A DNA stretch of 64,000 nucleotides. Origin: Candidatus Eremiobacteraceae bacterium. Lineage in GTDB: Bacteria > Vulcanimicrobiota > Vulcanimicrobiia > Eremiobacterales > Eremiobacteraceae. Under the pieces are notes generated by a model. The model did not search any database. It saw only the letters and a list, made by a program, of their open reading frames with translations, and was not told where the DNA came from. The stretch covers positions 1-64,000 of the forward strand of contig DASTCX010000003.1 in the NCBI GenBank assembly GCA_035710745.1, read 5' to 3'. Shown piece after piece: positions 40,719 through 49,377 of the stretch; within the stretch, counting starts at the first letter, position 1, and each line of letters begins with the position of its first letter. The translations under genes were made by a program, and so were the position numbers.

Positions 40719-42092
40719 ATGCGCGTCGGCGTCACGGGAGCGTCCGGATTCATCGGCCGCGCGGTCGTCGCGGCCTTACGTGCGCGCGGCGACGTCCCCA
40801 TCGTTTTCACGCGCTCGGCTGAAAATCCAGCGAGCAAGCCGGTAGAGGCTGGCGCGCAAACACGCTTTTTCGACGTCGGTGATCCAAACGCAGATCCGAG
40901 CGCGCTCGAGGGACTCGACGCGATCGTCCATCTCGCCGGCGAAAGCGTCGACGGACGTTGGACGGAGAAGAAGAAGCGCGCGATCTACGACTCGCGCGTC
41001 AAGGGCACGCACAATCTCGTCGCCGCCCTCGAAAAACTCGAAAAGCGACCGCGCGCGCTGATTGCGGCGTCGGCGACCGGCTATTACGGCGATCGGCGTG
41101 ACGAAATACTCGATGAACAAAGCGCCCCCGCCAGCGATTTTCTCGCTCGCGTTTGCGTCGACTGGGAGCGGGAGACACGCGCCGCGGGTGCGCTCGGCAT
41201 CCGCCAGTGCAGTTTGCGCACCGGCATCGTACTCGGCCAAGGCGGCGCGATGGGGAAGCTGCAGCCGATATTCTCGCTCGGCGCCGGCGGACCGATCGGC
41301 AGCGGACGTCAGTGGATGCCGTGGATCCACATCGACGATCTCGTCGCGATGTACCTGTTCGCACTCGATCGCAGCGATATCGCCGGAGCGATCGGCGCGG
41401 TCGCACCGGACTACGCCTCAAACGCGCGCGTCATGGCCGCGTTGGCGGGTGCCCTCGGGCGGCCGTCGTTCGCGGTCGCGCCTGCGTTCGCGTTGCGGCC
41501 CGCGCTTGGCGAATTCGCGGAATCGATACTCGCGGGTCAGCTGCTGATGCCGCGCCGCGCGTCCGAGCTTGGGTTCGCGTGGCGTCACCCGACGCTCGAA
41601 GCGGCGATGGCCGATGCGCTAGGCGGTGGTTCGGGGCGAAAGGCTGCCCTGCACGTCTTCGAATCCGAGAAGCGCATCGCGTCCCCGTTGGAAGAAGTTT
41701 TCGCATTTTTCAGCGAAACCCGCAACCTCGAACGCTTGACGCCGCCGGAGCTCAAGTGGCGGATCCTGAGCATTGCATCGACGATGCGGCTCGGCACAAC
41801 TGTCGACTATTCGCTGCGGGTGCACAGCGTGCCGATCAAATGGCGATCGCTCGCGACGGAATGGGTTCCGGACCAAGGCTTCACGGACGTGCAGGTGCGC
41901 GGCCCCTACCTATGGTGGAAGCACGTGCATCGGTTTGAAAGGGAAGGGAGCGGTACGCTCGTGCGGGATCGGGTGGAGTATGCGCTGCCGTTGGCGCCGC
42001 TCGGGGAAATCGCGCGGAGCCTCGTGCGCCGCGACATCGAATCCGCCTTTGCGTTCCGACGTCGCGTGCTCGGAGAGATCTTTCCTGGTTAG
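40719..42092 (+). CDS. TIGR01777-type NAD-dependent epimerase fused to a START-like domain
   Basis: 457 aa. Res. 1-295 are an SDR39U1/YfcH-like epimerase: VGVTGASGFIGRAVV, IVHLAGESVDGRW, ASATGYYGDR, and a C-terminal helix block ending FAWRHPTLEAAMADAL. Res. 305-455 are an SRPBCC/START-like ligand-binding domain (HVFESEKRIASPLEEVFAFFSETRNLERLTPPELKWRI ... YALPLAPLGEIA). This fusion is known in several phyla. The substrate is unknown. Confidence 0.9.
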   Translation: MRVGVTGASGFIGRAVVAALRARGDVPIVFTRSAENPASKPVEAGAQTRFFDVGDPNADPSALEGLDAIVHLAGESVDGRWTEKKKRAIYDSRVKGTHNLVAALEKLEKRPRALIAASATGYYGDRRDEILDEQSAPASDFLARVCVDWERETRAAGALGIRQCSLRTGIVLGQGGAMGKLQPIFSLGAGGPIGSGRQWMPWIHIDDLVAMYLFALDRSDIAGAIGAVAPDYASNARVMAALAGALGRPSFAVAPAFALRPALGEFAESILAGQLLMPRRASELGFAWRHPTLEAAMADALGGGSGRKAALHVFESEKRIASPLEEVFAFFSETRNLERLTPPELKWRILSIASTMRLGTTVDYSLRVHSVPIKWRSLATEWVPDQGFTDVQVRGPYLWWKHVHRFEREGSGTLVRDRVEYALPLAPLGEIARSLVRRDIESAFAFRRRVLGEIFPG

Positions 42093-42188
42093 GCGCCGAT
42101 ACGGACGCCCCAGCCTTCAAATCCGCTCGACGGGTCGTTGGACACGATGACGGTCGGGTGGCTCACCAGCAAGAGCATTTGGGTGGTC

Positions 42189-43517
42189 ATGATCATTTTC
42201 GTCCTCCGATTAAGTATATCGCGTATCGCTCGATTTGTTTCAGGTGCTGCGACGACTTTCGGCACTCGCGGAAGCCTCGGCGCCGCGACGTTTCTCGCAG
42301 TTTCGCTTGCGTTTGTGACCGCGCTAACCTCGGGCTGCGCGTCGTCGGGCGGGGGTTCTAGCACACCTTCCAACGACAAGGTCATCATCATCGGCGGCGA
42401 TTTCGCGACGAGCGGCGCCGACACGACTGCGGGCGTTCCGACCGAAGATGGCGCTTTGCTCGCGATCGAGCAGGAAGCGAAAAAGGGATTGCCCGGCGGT
42501 TACCTCTTGCGCGCCCAGATGCTCGACGACACGGTCAACGGCGTCCACAACGATGGGCAGGGCGTTCGAAACGTGCAGTCATTGATCCAGGATCCGCGCG
42601 TCCTCGCGATCGTCGGCCCGCAGAATTCGAGCGTCGCGCGCGCCGAAATACCGGTCGCGAACGCGGCGAAGATCGCGCTCGTGTCGCCGACGACGACGTC
42701 GGTCGGCCTCACCGATGATGCATCCGGCGCCGCCGCGTTGCGTCGCACGAACCCGGCGTATCGCACGTTTTTCAGAACCGTGCTGCGCGACGATCTGCAG
42801 GGCTCCGCCGACGCGGACTACGCGTATAATGTCCTACGCGCGCGGCGCGCTTACGTCATCGATGACAACGAATCGTACGGGCTGGGCATCGCGGACGTCT
42901 TCGCATCGGCGTTCACACGGCTCGGCGGGACCATTCTCGAGCGTTCGCACCTCACGGCGCAGCAGCAAGATTTCGTTCCGTTGCTCACGCGCGTCGCGGG
43001 TAGACATCCCGATCTCATCTATTTCGGCGGCGTCGTCGCGAGCGGCGCGGGCGAGTTGCGACGTCAGATGGTGCAGCTCGGGATGACGTCGGCGTTCATG
43101 GGCGGCGACGGAATCAAAGAGGACGGGTTCGTGCTCGCGGCCGGCAAGTCGGCCGACGGCATTTATTGCTCCGACGGTTCGCCGAATCTCAACGCGATGC
43201 CCGAGGCAGCGCAGTTCTTGAAGGACTACTCGGCGCGTTTCCCCGGTCAACTCCTCGGAACGTACTCGGCGAATTCGTACGCAGCAGCCGAAATCGTCGT
43301 CGAGTCGATCCGAAAGCTCATGGAGTCGAACGGTGGCGTGCCGCCGACCCGCGAGCAGGTCGTCGATGAGATCGCCCGCTCGACGACGCCGGACACACCG
43401 CTCGGCTCCATCGCGTTCACACCGCAGGGCGACGTGACGACGCCGGTCGTCAGCTTCTGGACCGTGCGGAACGGGAAGTACGTCTTCATCTCGCAGCAGC
43501 GTAAGGTGCTGCGTTGA
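42189..43517 (+). CDS. Branched-chain-type ABC substrate-binding lipoprotein
   Basis: About 442 aa. A hydrophobic segment ends in a lipobox (AFVTALTSGC), so it is likely lipid-anchored. The Peripla_BP_6 fold follows: VIIIGGDFATSGADTTAG ... LLRAQMLDDTVNGVHNDGQGVRNVQSLIQDPRVLAIVGPQNSSVARAEIPVANAAKI ... YFGG. No permease or ATPase is adjacent. The start is uncertain (ATG 42189 or 42147, TTG 42138). The stop overlaps the next gene's TTG. Confidence 0.85.
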   Translation: MIIFVLRLSISRIARFVSGAATTFGTRGSLGAATFLAVSLAFVTALTSGCASSGGGSSTPSNDKVIIIGGDFATSGADTTAGVPTEDGALLAIEQEAKKGLPGGYLLRAQMLDDTVNGVHNDGQGVRNVQSLIQDPRVLAIVGPQNSSVARAEIPVANAAKIALVSPTTTSVGLTDDASGAAALRRTNPAYRTFFRTVLRDDLQGSADADYAYNVLRARRAYVIDDNESYGLGIADVFASAFTRLGGTILERSHLTAQQQDFVPLLTRVAGRHPDLIYFGGVVASGAGELRRQMVQLGMTSAFMGGDGIKEDGFVLAAGKSADGIYCSDGSPNLNAMPEAAQFLKDYSARFPGQLLGTYSANSYAAAEIVVESIRKLMESNGGVPPTREQVVDEIARSTTPDTPLGSIAFTPQGDVTTPVVSFWTVRNGKYVFISQQRKVLR

Positions 43518-43771
43518 CGGCCGACGAGCTAACGGCCGCGCTCGCCGGCACCGATGTGGAGGCGACGATGAAATCGCTCGGCTTCACGACCGAGTTCGTC
43601 GCGAAAAACGTCATGTCGGTCGACGGCCCGGTGACCGTCGCGCAGGTGGCGATGCTTTGGATGGGGATGCCGAACAAGCACGACCGCAAGCGAACGCGTC
43701 AGTTGCTCGACGCGCTCACCACCGCCGGCCTCCTGACGAACGCGTCGGAAGACACCTACCTAAGAAAATAA
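43514..43771 (+). CDS. Small protein of unknown function, coupled to the binding protein
   Basis: 85 aa from a TTG that overlaps the upstream stop (TTGA). The pattern resembles a small winged helix: VAQVAMLWMGMPNKHDRKRTRQLLDALTTAGLLT. No family recognised. It ends 18 bp before a family A repeat. Confidence 0.55.
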   Translation: MTADELTAALAGTDVEATMKSLGFTTEFVAKNVMSVDGPVTVAQVAMLWMGMPNKHDRKRTRQLLDALTTAGLLTNASEDTYLRK

Positions 43772-43788
43772 CGCGCAACGTTTTTTGC

Positions 43789-43820
43789 GAGCGGTCGAGA
43801 TTTATCTCGACCGCCGCGGC
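43789..43820. repeat. Family A palindromic repeat, reverse orientation
   Basis: GGTCGAGATTTATCTCGACC in inverted flanks (GAGC...GCCGCGGC), between convergent genes, preceded by a T6 run. Confidence 0.85.
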
Positions 43821-43827
43821 AATGCCG

Positions 43828-45648
43828 CTACGTCGGTCGATCCGACAGCAGTCGCTCGATGTTCTCGAGGCGCGAATCGATGGTGCCGAGCAGCGCGGCC
43901 GAGCTGGATTCGCGCGCCCCATTTCCAAGACCGTCGAGCGCCGAACCGACGCCGTGAGCGAATTCCGAGAGCGCCTCGATCTCATCCGGCGAGTACGCCT
44001 CGCCGCTCGCTCGCTCGCCGAAGAGAAGAACGCCGACGAGATGCCCGCGCGCGACCATCGGCACCGCTAGATCACCGCGCATCTCGGTCGTATACGGGTG
44101 CGGATCGAACGGCTTATGTCTCGCCTTGAGGGCAAGTATCGCGGGATCATTCTCGTCGACCGCGCCTGGAACGTCGCCGAATCCACGAGCCGCCTTGTAC
44201 AAGTCGTTGTCGAGTACGAGAAGCGCGGCGTTACGCGCGTCGGTGTGCGAACGGATCTTGTCGACCGCCTGATCGAGCAGGACCTCGCGTTCGGTGACGA
44301 AGGCCGCTTCGTGGGAGAAATCGCGAAGCGCACGTTCGTCGTCGTAGCGCTTTCGGAAGAAGACTGCATCGACGAACGAGTCGACTCGACGATGGATGAA
44401 GTTCATCGAGACGCCAAGGACGAGAGCGAGCGCCGCGTTTGCGATGAGACCTGGGGCATGGCTGGCGCCGGCGACGGTCAAGCCGAGAAGCCACTCGAGG
44501 AGGACGAACGCGGCGACGACGATGAGCGAGACGATGCCGAAAACGAGCGTCCGACTCAACAAGAAACCGGCGTCCAGGACTCGTCGCTTGAGCAAGGCGT
44601 ACGTGACGAAGAACGCGCCGGCCAACAAGAACACGTCCGACATGATGGCAAACGTGATGTTCCAGACCCACGATTGGGCGAAGGCCTGGAGGTTCTGCAT
44701 GAGCTGGCTTCCGACGAGCGAGATCGGGACCGGAAGCAGGAGCCAGGCCGCGCGGGGCTTTTCGAGCTTCGGCGAGCTCCCGACCGCGGCGCAAGCGATG
44801 ATAAGTACGAGGAGGGCCACACCGATCGCGGCGTTGGACATGATCGGATTGATCCAGGCAAACGTGCCGGGGTCGACCAGGAGCGTGACCAAACCGAAGT
44901 CGCACAACGCGACAGCGCCCACCATCGAGCCGATGGCGGCATAACCGGTCCACTGAAGCACCGCGCGCCAAGGCGATCGCGCACCGATCCGCGACGCCAA
45001 CCAGACGATGAGCGCGAACGACGTGAACCACAAGAACCAGATCGCCGACCAAGCGATGAGGCTGATAGCCGGGCTAGGGAATGAGACGTCCGGCGTTTCG
45101 GTCATCCCCACTCCGACCGACGTCAAGACCACGGCGAGAACGCGGCCCTCTAGCGACCACCAGCGCCGCGCGGCGATGAGCGCCACACAGCCAAGACACC
45201 AGAGGCACGTCACCATCGGAAGAATGATGGTCGCGAGCTTGAGGCCGTTATCACCCGCCGGACTCGGCACGAGCGTCGTCGAAATCCGCTTGCCGCCACG
45301 GATGGCGATTATTTTCAGAGGCTCGGTGGTCACCGGCTGCGCCATCATGTAGACGCGCGTGGCGAAAGGTTGTTCGCGCAAGTCCACACGGTCGCCAGTT
45401 CGGAGGCCCGCACGTTCGGTTGCACCACCCGGTTGGACTTGCACGATCGTTTCGATGTACGCCATCCCGGGAGTGGTGACTTGGCCGCTATCGTAAAACC
45501 CGTAGATCTGTCGGCCTCCTAAGCCGAGGTCGCCGATCGCTACGGTCATCACGTCGATCCCGAGCAGTGCACAAAGAGCGAATAACGCCCACTTCCAACG
45601 AGTATCGTGAGCGGAGCTCTGAGCGCCCGCCGGTCCGACAGATGACAT
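43828..45648 (-). CDS. Membrane sensor: PDZ-like, multi-TM and GAF domains
   Basis: 606 aa. One TM at about 18-40, then a PDZ-like periplasmic loop (IVQVQPGGATERAGLRTGDRVDLREQP, 68-95), about seven further TMs (130-390), and a cytoplasmic GAF-like domain (440-570, FVTEREVLLDQAVDKIRSHTDARNAALLVLDND ... VPMVARGHLVGVLLFGERASGEAYSPDEIEAL). There is no kinase, cyclase or HTH output. It is probably a signal-receiving partner in a multi-component pathway. Confidence 0.78.
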   Translation of the reverse strand: MSSVGPAGAQSSAHDTRWKWALFALCALLGIDVMTVAIGDLGLGGRQIYGFYDSGQVTTPGMAYIETIVQVQPGGATERAGLRTGDRVDLREQPFATRVYMMAQPVTTEPLKIIAIRGGKRISTTLVPSPAGDNGLKLATIILPMVTCLWCLGCVALIAARRWWSLEGRVLAVVLTSVGVGMTETPDVSFPSPAISLIAWSAIWFLWFTSFALIVWLASRIGARSPWRAVLQWTGYAAIGSMVGAVALCDFGLVTLLVDPGTFAWINPIMSNAAIGVALLVLIIACAAVGSSPKLEKPRAAWLLLPVPISLVGSQLMQNLQAFAQSWVWNITFAIMSDVFLLAGAFFVTYALLKRRVLDAGFLLSRTLVFGIVSLIVVAAFVLLEWLLGLTVAGASHAPGLIANAALALVLGVSMNFIHRRVDSFVDAVFFRKRYDDERALRDFSHEAAFVTEREVLLDQAVDKIRSHTDARNAALLVLDNDLYKAARGFGDVPGAVDENDPAILALKARHKPFDPHPYTTEMRGDLAVPMVARGHLVGVLLFGERASGEAYSPDEIEALSEFAHGVGSALDGLGNGARESSSAALLGTIDSRLENIERLLSDRPT

Positions 45649-45702
45649 GGTGTTCGCTACTCCGGTAGGCGGTTGCGTCCCTCCGGGCGTGACTCTACGA
45701 CC

Positions 45703-45743
45703 GCCGAGGTTCGCTCGGCCGGTCGAGCTAAAGCTCGACCGCT
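45703..45743. repeat. Adjacent family B and family A repeats
   Basis: GCCGAGGTTCGCTCGGC followed directly by GGTCGAGCTAAAGCTCGACC. This A variant has a different heart (GCTAAAGC) but keeps the palindrome. Confidence 0.85.
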
Positions 45744-45752
45744 ACAGAAGTC

Positions 45753-47345
45753 CTATTTCTTGATCCAGTCGGCGGCGTTCCAGGTCGGCGAGAACGGCGT
45801 CGGCTGAACGCCGGTCACGTCGTCGCGCACCGCAAACCCGTACGTGGGAGCATACAAGAAGAGGTACGGCAGACCGCGCGCCATCCGCTCCTGGACTTCC
45901 TTGTATAATGAAGCGCGCCGAGTCTGGTCCGAGCTTCCGAGCGCCTTCGCCTCGAGCGCATCGATCGCGGGGTCGCAGTAACCGGCGAAATTCGAAATGC
46001 CGCGGCAGGTGACCAAGTCGGAATCATCCGGATCTTCGCCGCTCCGCCACGCGAGGTACGCGAGGTCGTATTCGCCCGACAACAGCAATCCATGCTGCGA
46101 CTTCGGCAGATAGAACTGCGCGACTGTCACCTTCTTCACGGTGACGTCGATGCCGCGCGTCCGCAGCATCGCCTGCACCATGATCGACGTCCGGACGGCG
46201 GTGTCGCCTTCGGGAAACGTCGCGAAAACGATCGAGAGCGGTTTTCCGTCCTTTTGACGCACCCCGTCCGGTCCGCGTCGCCAACCTAACGCGTCGAGCG
46301 CTGCATCAGCGGCTGCCGGATCGAAGCCCGGCTCCTTGGCGGTTCGCGAGTAGGCCCATGAAAACGTCGGCTGATCGACGTCGGTCACCGGATACTGGCC
46401 GTGGGTGATATCGCGACTGAGCGTTGTCCGGTCGATCGACATCGCGATCGCCTCACGCATTCGCAGGTCGTCAAAGGGCTGACGACGGCAGTTGAACGCC
46501 ATCGCGCCGAATCCAGCGAACGGCGCGAAGACGAACCGCATGCCCGGCGCATCCCCGAGACCGATGCGCTGCGCCGGCGAGAGCAGCGACCAATCGAGAT
46601 CGCCGGTGCGAAGCATCGTCAAGTCGGTATTGATATCCGGCACCTCGCGGACGACGATCTCATGCGTCTTCGGCGCGCCACGATAGTAGTGAGGATTCGC
46701 CTCGTACGTGATGTGGTCGCCGCGCTGCCAGCTCGCGACCTCATACGGCCCCGTGCCGATCGGGCGCTCGTCGAACGATGCGTTGCGAAGGGTGTGTCCT
46801 TCGAGCAGGTGGGCTGGGATGATCGGCACCGGGTGCACGCCGTAGGAGAAAAAGGTCGAAACGGCAGGCGCCCACGGCTTATTGAGGCGGACAATTGCGG
46901 TGTACGGGTTGGGCGCGTCGATCGATTCGATCAGATCGTATCCGCGCGTCGATGCGATGTCGTTGCGTGGATCCATGATCGCTCGCCACGTGAACCAGAC
47001 GTCGTGTGACGTGAACGGGGCTCCGTCTTGCCACTGTACGCCATGACGAAGGTGGTATGTGATCGTGCGGCCGTCCTGGCTGATCCCGCCGTTCGTCGAA
47101 CTGGGCACGGCTGTCGCAAGCGCGGGCACGAGCTTGCCACCCGGATCGACGTCGACAAGCATGTCGAAGGCGAGATGAGCGATCTGCTGCTCATCGTCGC
47201 TTTGCGCGAGCAGCGGATCGAGCGAATGCGGATCCTCGCTGATGTTGAACGCGATCGCGGTACGGGTCTGGGCAGGCTGCGAACAACCCGCTTGCATCAG
47301 TGTCGCGAGCGCCGCAAGTACGACGATGGTCGATCGATCTCGCAT
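45753..47345 (-). CDS. Peptide/nickel-type ABC substrate-binding lipoprotein (SBP_bac_5)
   Basis: 530 aa. Signal peptide with lipobox (VLAALATLMQAGC). SBP_bac_5 features: AFNISEDPHSLDPLLAQSDDEQQIAHLAFDMLVDVDPGGKLVPALAT at the N terminus, TYHLRHGVQWQDGAPFTSHDVWFTWRAIMDP and RPIGTGPYEVASWQRGD, then REAIAMSIDR. It binds oligopeptides or metal complexes. No transporter genes adjacent. ATG 47343-47345. Confidence 0.92.
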   Translation of the reverse strand: MRDRSTIVVLAALATLMQAGCSQPAQTRTAIAFNISEDPHSLDPLLAQSDDEQQIAHLAFDMLVDVDPGGKLVPALATAVPSSTNGGISQDGRTITYHLRHGVQWQDGAPFTSHDVWFTWRAIMDPRNDIASTRGYDLIESIDAPNPYTAIVRLNKPWAPAVSTFFSYGVHPVPIIPAHLLEGHTLRNASFDERPIGTGPYEVASWQRGDHITYEANPHYYRGAPKTHEIVVREVPDINTDLTMLRTGDLDWSLLSPAQRIGLGDAPGMRFVFAPFAGFGAMAFNCRRQPFDDLRMREAIAMSIDRTTLSRDITHGQYPVTDVDQPTFSWAYSRTAKEPGFDPAAADAALDALGWRRGPDGVRQKDGKPLSIVFATFPEGDTAVRTSIMVQAMLRTRGIDVTVKKVTVAQFYLPKSQHGLLLSGEYDLAYLAWRSGEDPDDSDLVTCRGISNFAGYCDPAIDALEAKALGSSDQTRRASLYKEVQERMARGLPYLFLYAPTYGFAVRDDVTGVQPTPFSPTWNAADWIKK

Positions 47346-47383
47346 TAGTGCGGCCTTCGGCGACATCTGGGTCGATTCCGCAT

Positions 47384-47418
47384 GGCCGCGGCGGTCGAGA
47401 TAAATCTCGACCGCTCCC
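47384..47418. repeat. Family A palindromic repeat
   Basis: GGTCGAGATAAATCTCGACC in GGCCGCGGC...GCTCCC flanks between divergent start regions. Confidence 0.88.
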
Positions 47419-47469
47419 AAACCAGTGATAAGGAAGGTAGCGTGAGTCGATTCCCCATAAGCACGGGCG

Positions 47470-48678
47470 ATGCCCGAGAGCGAATCAGAGCGACCCTGGC
47501 TGACACGGAGCGTCTTCGCGATCGCGATCGCGAGCTTGCTTTCCGACGCATGCTACGAGCTAATCATCCCTCTGTTGCCCGCGTTCATCACGTCGCTCGG
47601 CGGCGGTCCGGCCGCGCTGGGTCTCATGGAAGGCCTAGCCGACGGCATCGCGTTTCCGCTGAAGTTGACCGGCGGTGTCCTCGCGGATCGCACGAAGCAC
47701 CGCCGCGCATGGACAATGGCCGGCTATCTCGGCGTCGGCATCTTCATGCCTGCGATCGCGCTCATGCAGTCGACGGTCGGCGTCATCACGATGCGCGCGG
47801 TTGCGTGGGCCGCTCGCGGATTTCGCAGTCCTATCCGCGACACGCTCCTCGTCGACGACACGAACCCGAAATATATCAACCGCACGTTCGGTTTTCAACG
47901 CTCGCTCGACACGGTCGGCGCGGTCATCGGGCCTGCACTTGCGATGACGTTCATCGCCATCGGCATGCAGACGCGCGACGCCATATTGATCGGCGTCGTC
48001 CCCGGTGTACTCGCCGGCTTGTCGTACCTGTTTGTCAAAGAGCGGCCGCGTTCGACCCCGCCACGCGCTCCGTTGCATCTCGCACTCGCCGGCCTTCCAA
48101 AAACGTTCCTCCGCTATCTCATCGCCGCCGGGGTTTTCGGGGCCGGCAACTTCTCCGCGACGCTGCTCGTCCTCGTCGCGATGCGTGCTTTCGCGCCGCA
48201 CGTCAGCGGCACGCTGACCGTGACGTATGCGACCGGTCTCTATCTCCTCCACAACACGATCCAAGCGGCATCGTCGTTTCCCGCGAGCTTGCTCAGCGAG
48301 CGGATAGGCGCGGGCCGCCTGCTCGCCATCGCATTCGCGCTCTTCACGATCGTCGCTACCATCATTGCGACGGCGTCGGCTTCGATCGTCGCGGTCGTTA
48401 TCGCGTTCGTGATCGCGGCGATCGGCGTCGCGATCGTCGAACCGATGGAAGGGACGTTTGCGACCCAGTTATTGCCGGCGGATCGGCGCGGTACAGGATA
48501 TGGAGTACTCGCGTCCGTCAACGGCGTCGGCGACTTCGTCTCGAGCGCCGGCGTGGGGCTGCTGTGGCAGCTTTTCGGCCCAGGAATCGCCTTTGGCTCA
48601 GCGGCGGCACTCTGTGGCGCCGGAACTTTGCTGTTGCTGCCTCTCGCTATTCAAGCTCGCCACGTGAAAAACGACTGA
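47470..48678 (+). CDS. Major facilitator superfamily transporter
   Basis: 402 aa, about 12 membrane helices. N-terminal SVFAIAIASLLSDACYELIIPLLPAFI, and a motif-A-like loop GGVLADRTKHRRAWTMAGYLG after TM2 (about 75-95). The conserved AWAARGFRSPIRDTLLVDD ... FGFQRSLDTVGAVIGPALA is typical of a drug/sugar-exporter-like MFS subfamily. The start follows a repeat and could be GTG or ATG at 47470. Substrate unknown. Confidence 0.9.
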   Translation: MPESESERPWLTRSVFAIAIASLLSDACYELIIPLLPAFITSLGGGPAALGLMEGLADGIAFPLKLTGGVLADRTKHRRAWTMAGYLGVGIFMPAIALMQSTVGVITMRAVAWAARGFRSPIRDTLLVDDTNPKYINRTFGFQRSLDTVGAVIGPALAMTFIAIGMQTRDAILIGVVPGVLAGLSYLFVKERPRSTPPRAPLHLALAGLPKTFLRYLIAAGVFGAGNFSATLLVLVAMRAFAPHVSGTLTVTYATGLYLLHNTIQAASSFPASLLSERIGAGRLLAIAFALFTIVATIIATASASIVAVVIAFVIAAIGVAIVEPMEGTFATQLLPADRRGTGYGVLASVNGVGDFVSSAGVGLLWQLFGPGIAFGSAAALCGAGTLLLLPLAIQARHVKND

Positions 48679-48766
48679 AATCCTCGCGAGTGGTGACGGA
48701 CGGGAGTGTCGAAGCGTTGACGTCTTGGGCGACCAATCGATCAGGTCGACTCGTAGGAGGACCCGA

Positions 48767-49177
48767 ATGACAAAGAACTTCAAGACGATCGCGACGTTCG
48801 CGCTGGCCGCCGTTGCTGCGGTCACGGTCGGACGCTACGCCGCGTCGGCCGATTCATCGACGACGGCGGCCGTGACGCCGACGGCGACGCCGATGCTTGT
48901 CACGATCAAAGATTTCGCGTTCAATCCGAGCACGTTGTCGGTGCCCGTCGGCGGCTCGGTGACGTTCAAGAATCTCGACACCGCGTCGCACACCGCGAGC
49001 GACGCAGCCGGCACGTGGGATTCCGGCAATCTCGACACCGGCCAGTCGTGGACGTATACCTTTGCCAAGGCCGGCACGTACAAGATCATCTGCAAGTACC
49101 ATCCGTCGATGAAGGGGACGATCGTCGTCGGCGGACCGGCGCCATCTCCGTCGCCCGCGGGCGATTCCGGTTACTAG
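48767..49177 (+). CDS. Secreted cupredoxin (plastocyanin-like) copper protein
   Basis: 136 aa. Signal peptide 1-27. The cupredoxin core is VTIKDFAFNPSTLSVPVGGSVTFKNLDTASHTAS ... YKIICKYHPSMKGTIVVGG. Ligands visible are His in SHTAS and Cys, His and Met in CKYHPSM, a complete type 1 copper site. ATG 48767 has TAGGAGG upstream. It fits with the SCO/PCuAC copper operon as a periplasmic electron carrier or copper store. Confidence 0.92.
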   Translation: MTKNFKTIATFALAAVAAVTVGRYAASADSSTTAAVTPTATPMLVTIKDFAFNPSTLSVPVGGSVTFKNLDTASHTASDAAGTWDSGNLDTGQSWTYTFAKAGTYKIICKYHPSMKGTIVVGGPAPSPSPAGDSGY

Positions 49178-49187
49178 TCGACGGTCA

Positions 49188-49361
49188 GTCACACGAATGT
49201 AGTAGGCCGAGCGAAGGTCGGCGTATGGTAAAACCGCAGCGGTCGAGATAAATCTCGACCGCTCCCATTTTTCTCGGTCACACGAATGTAGTAGGCCGAG
49301 CGAAGCTCGGCGTATGGTAAAACCGCGGCGGTCGAGATAAATCTCGACCGCTCCATTTTCT
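49188..49361. repeat. Two tandem 89-bp composite repeats (family B plus A)
   Basis: Each unit has GTCACACGAATGTAGTAG, a family B hairpin, GTATGGTAAAACCGC and the family A hairpin GGTCGAGATAAATCTCGACC. Starts are at 49188 and 49277. One B hairpin has a mismatch (GAAGGTC versus GAAGCTC). Confidence 0.92.
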
Positions 49362-49377
49362 AAGGGTCTTGCGTGCC

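Noticed and set aside
35389-49361. CRISPR array
   Set aside because: The repeats are palindromic, at most two per site, with spacers that are also similar, and no cas genes are present.
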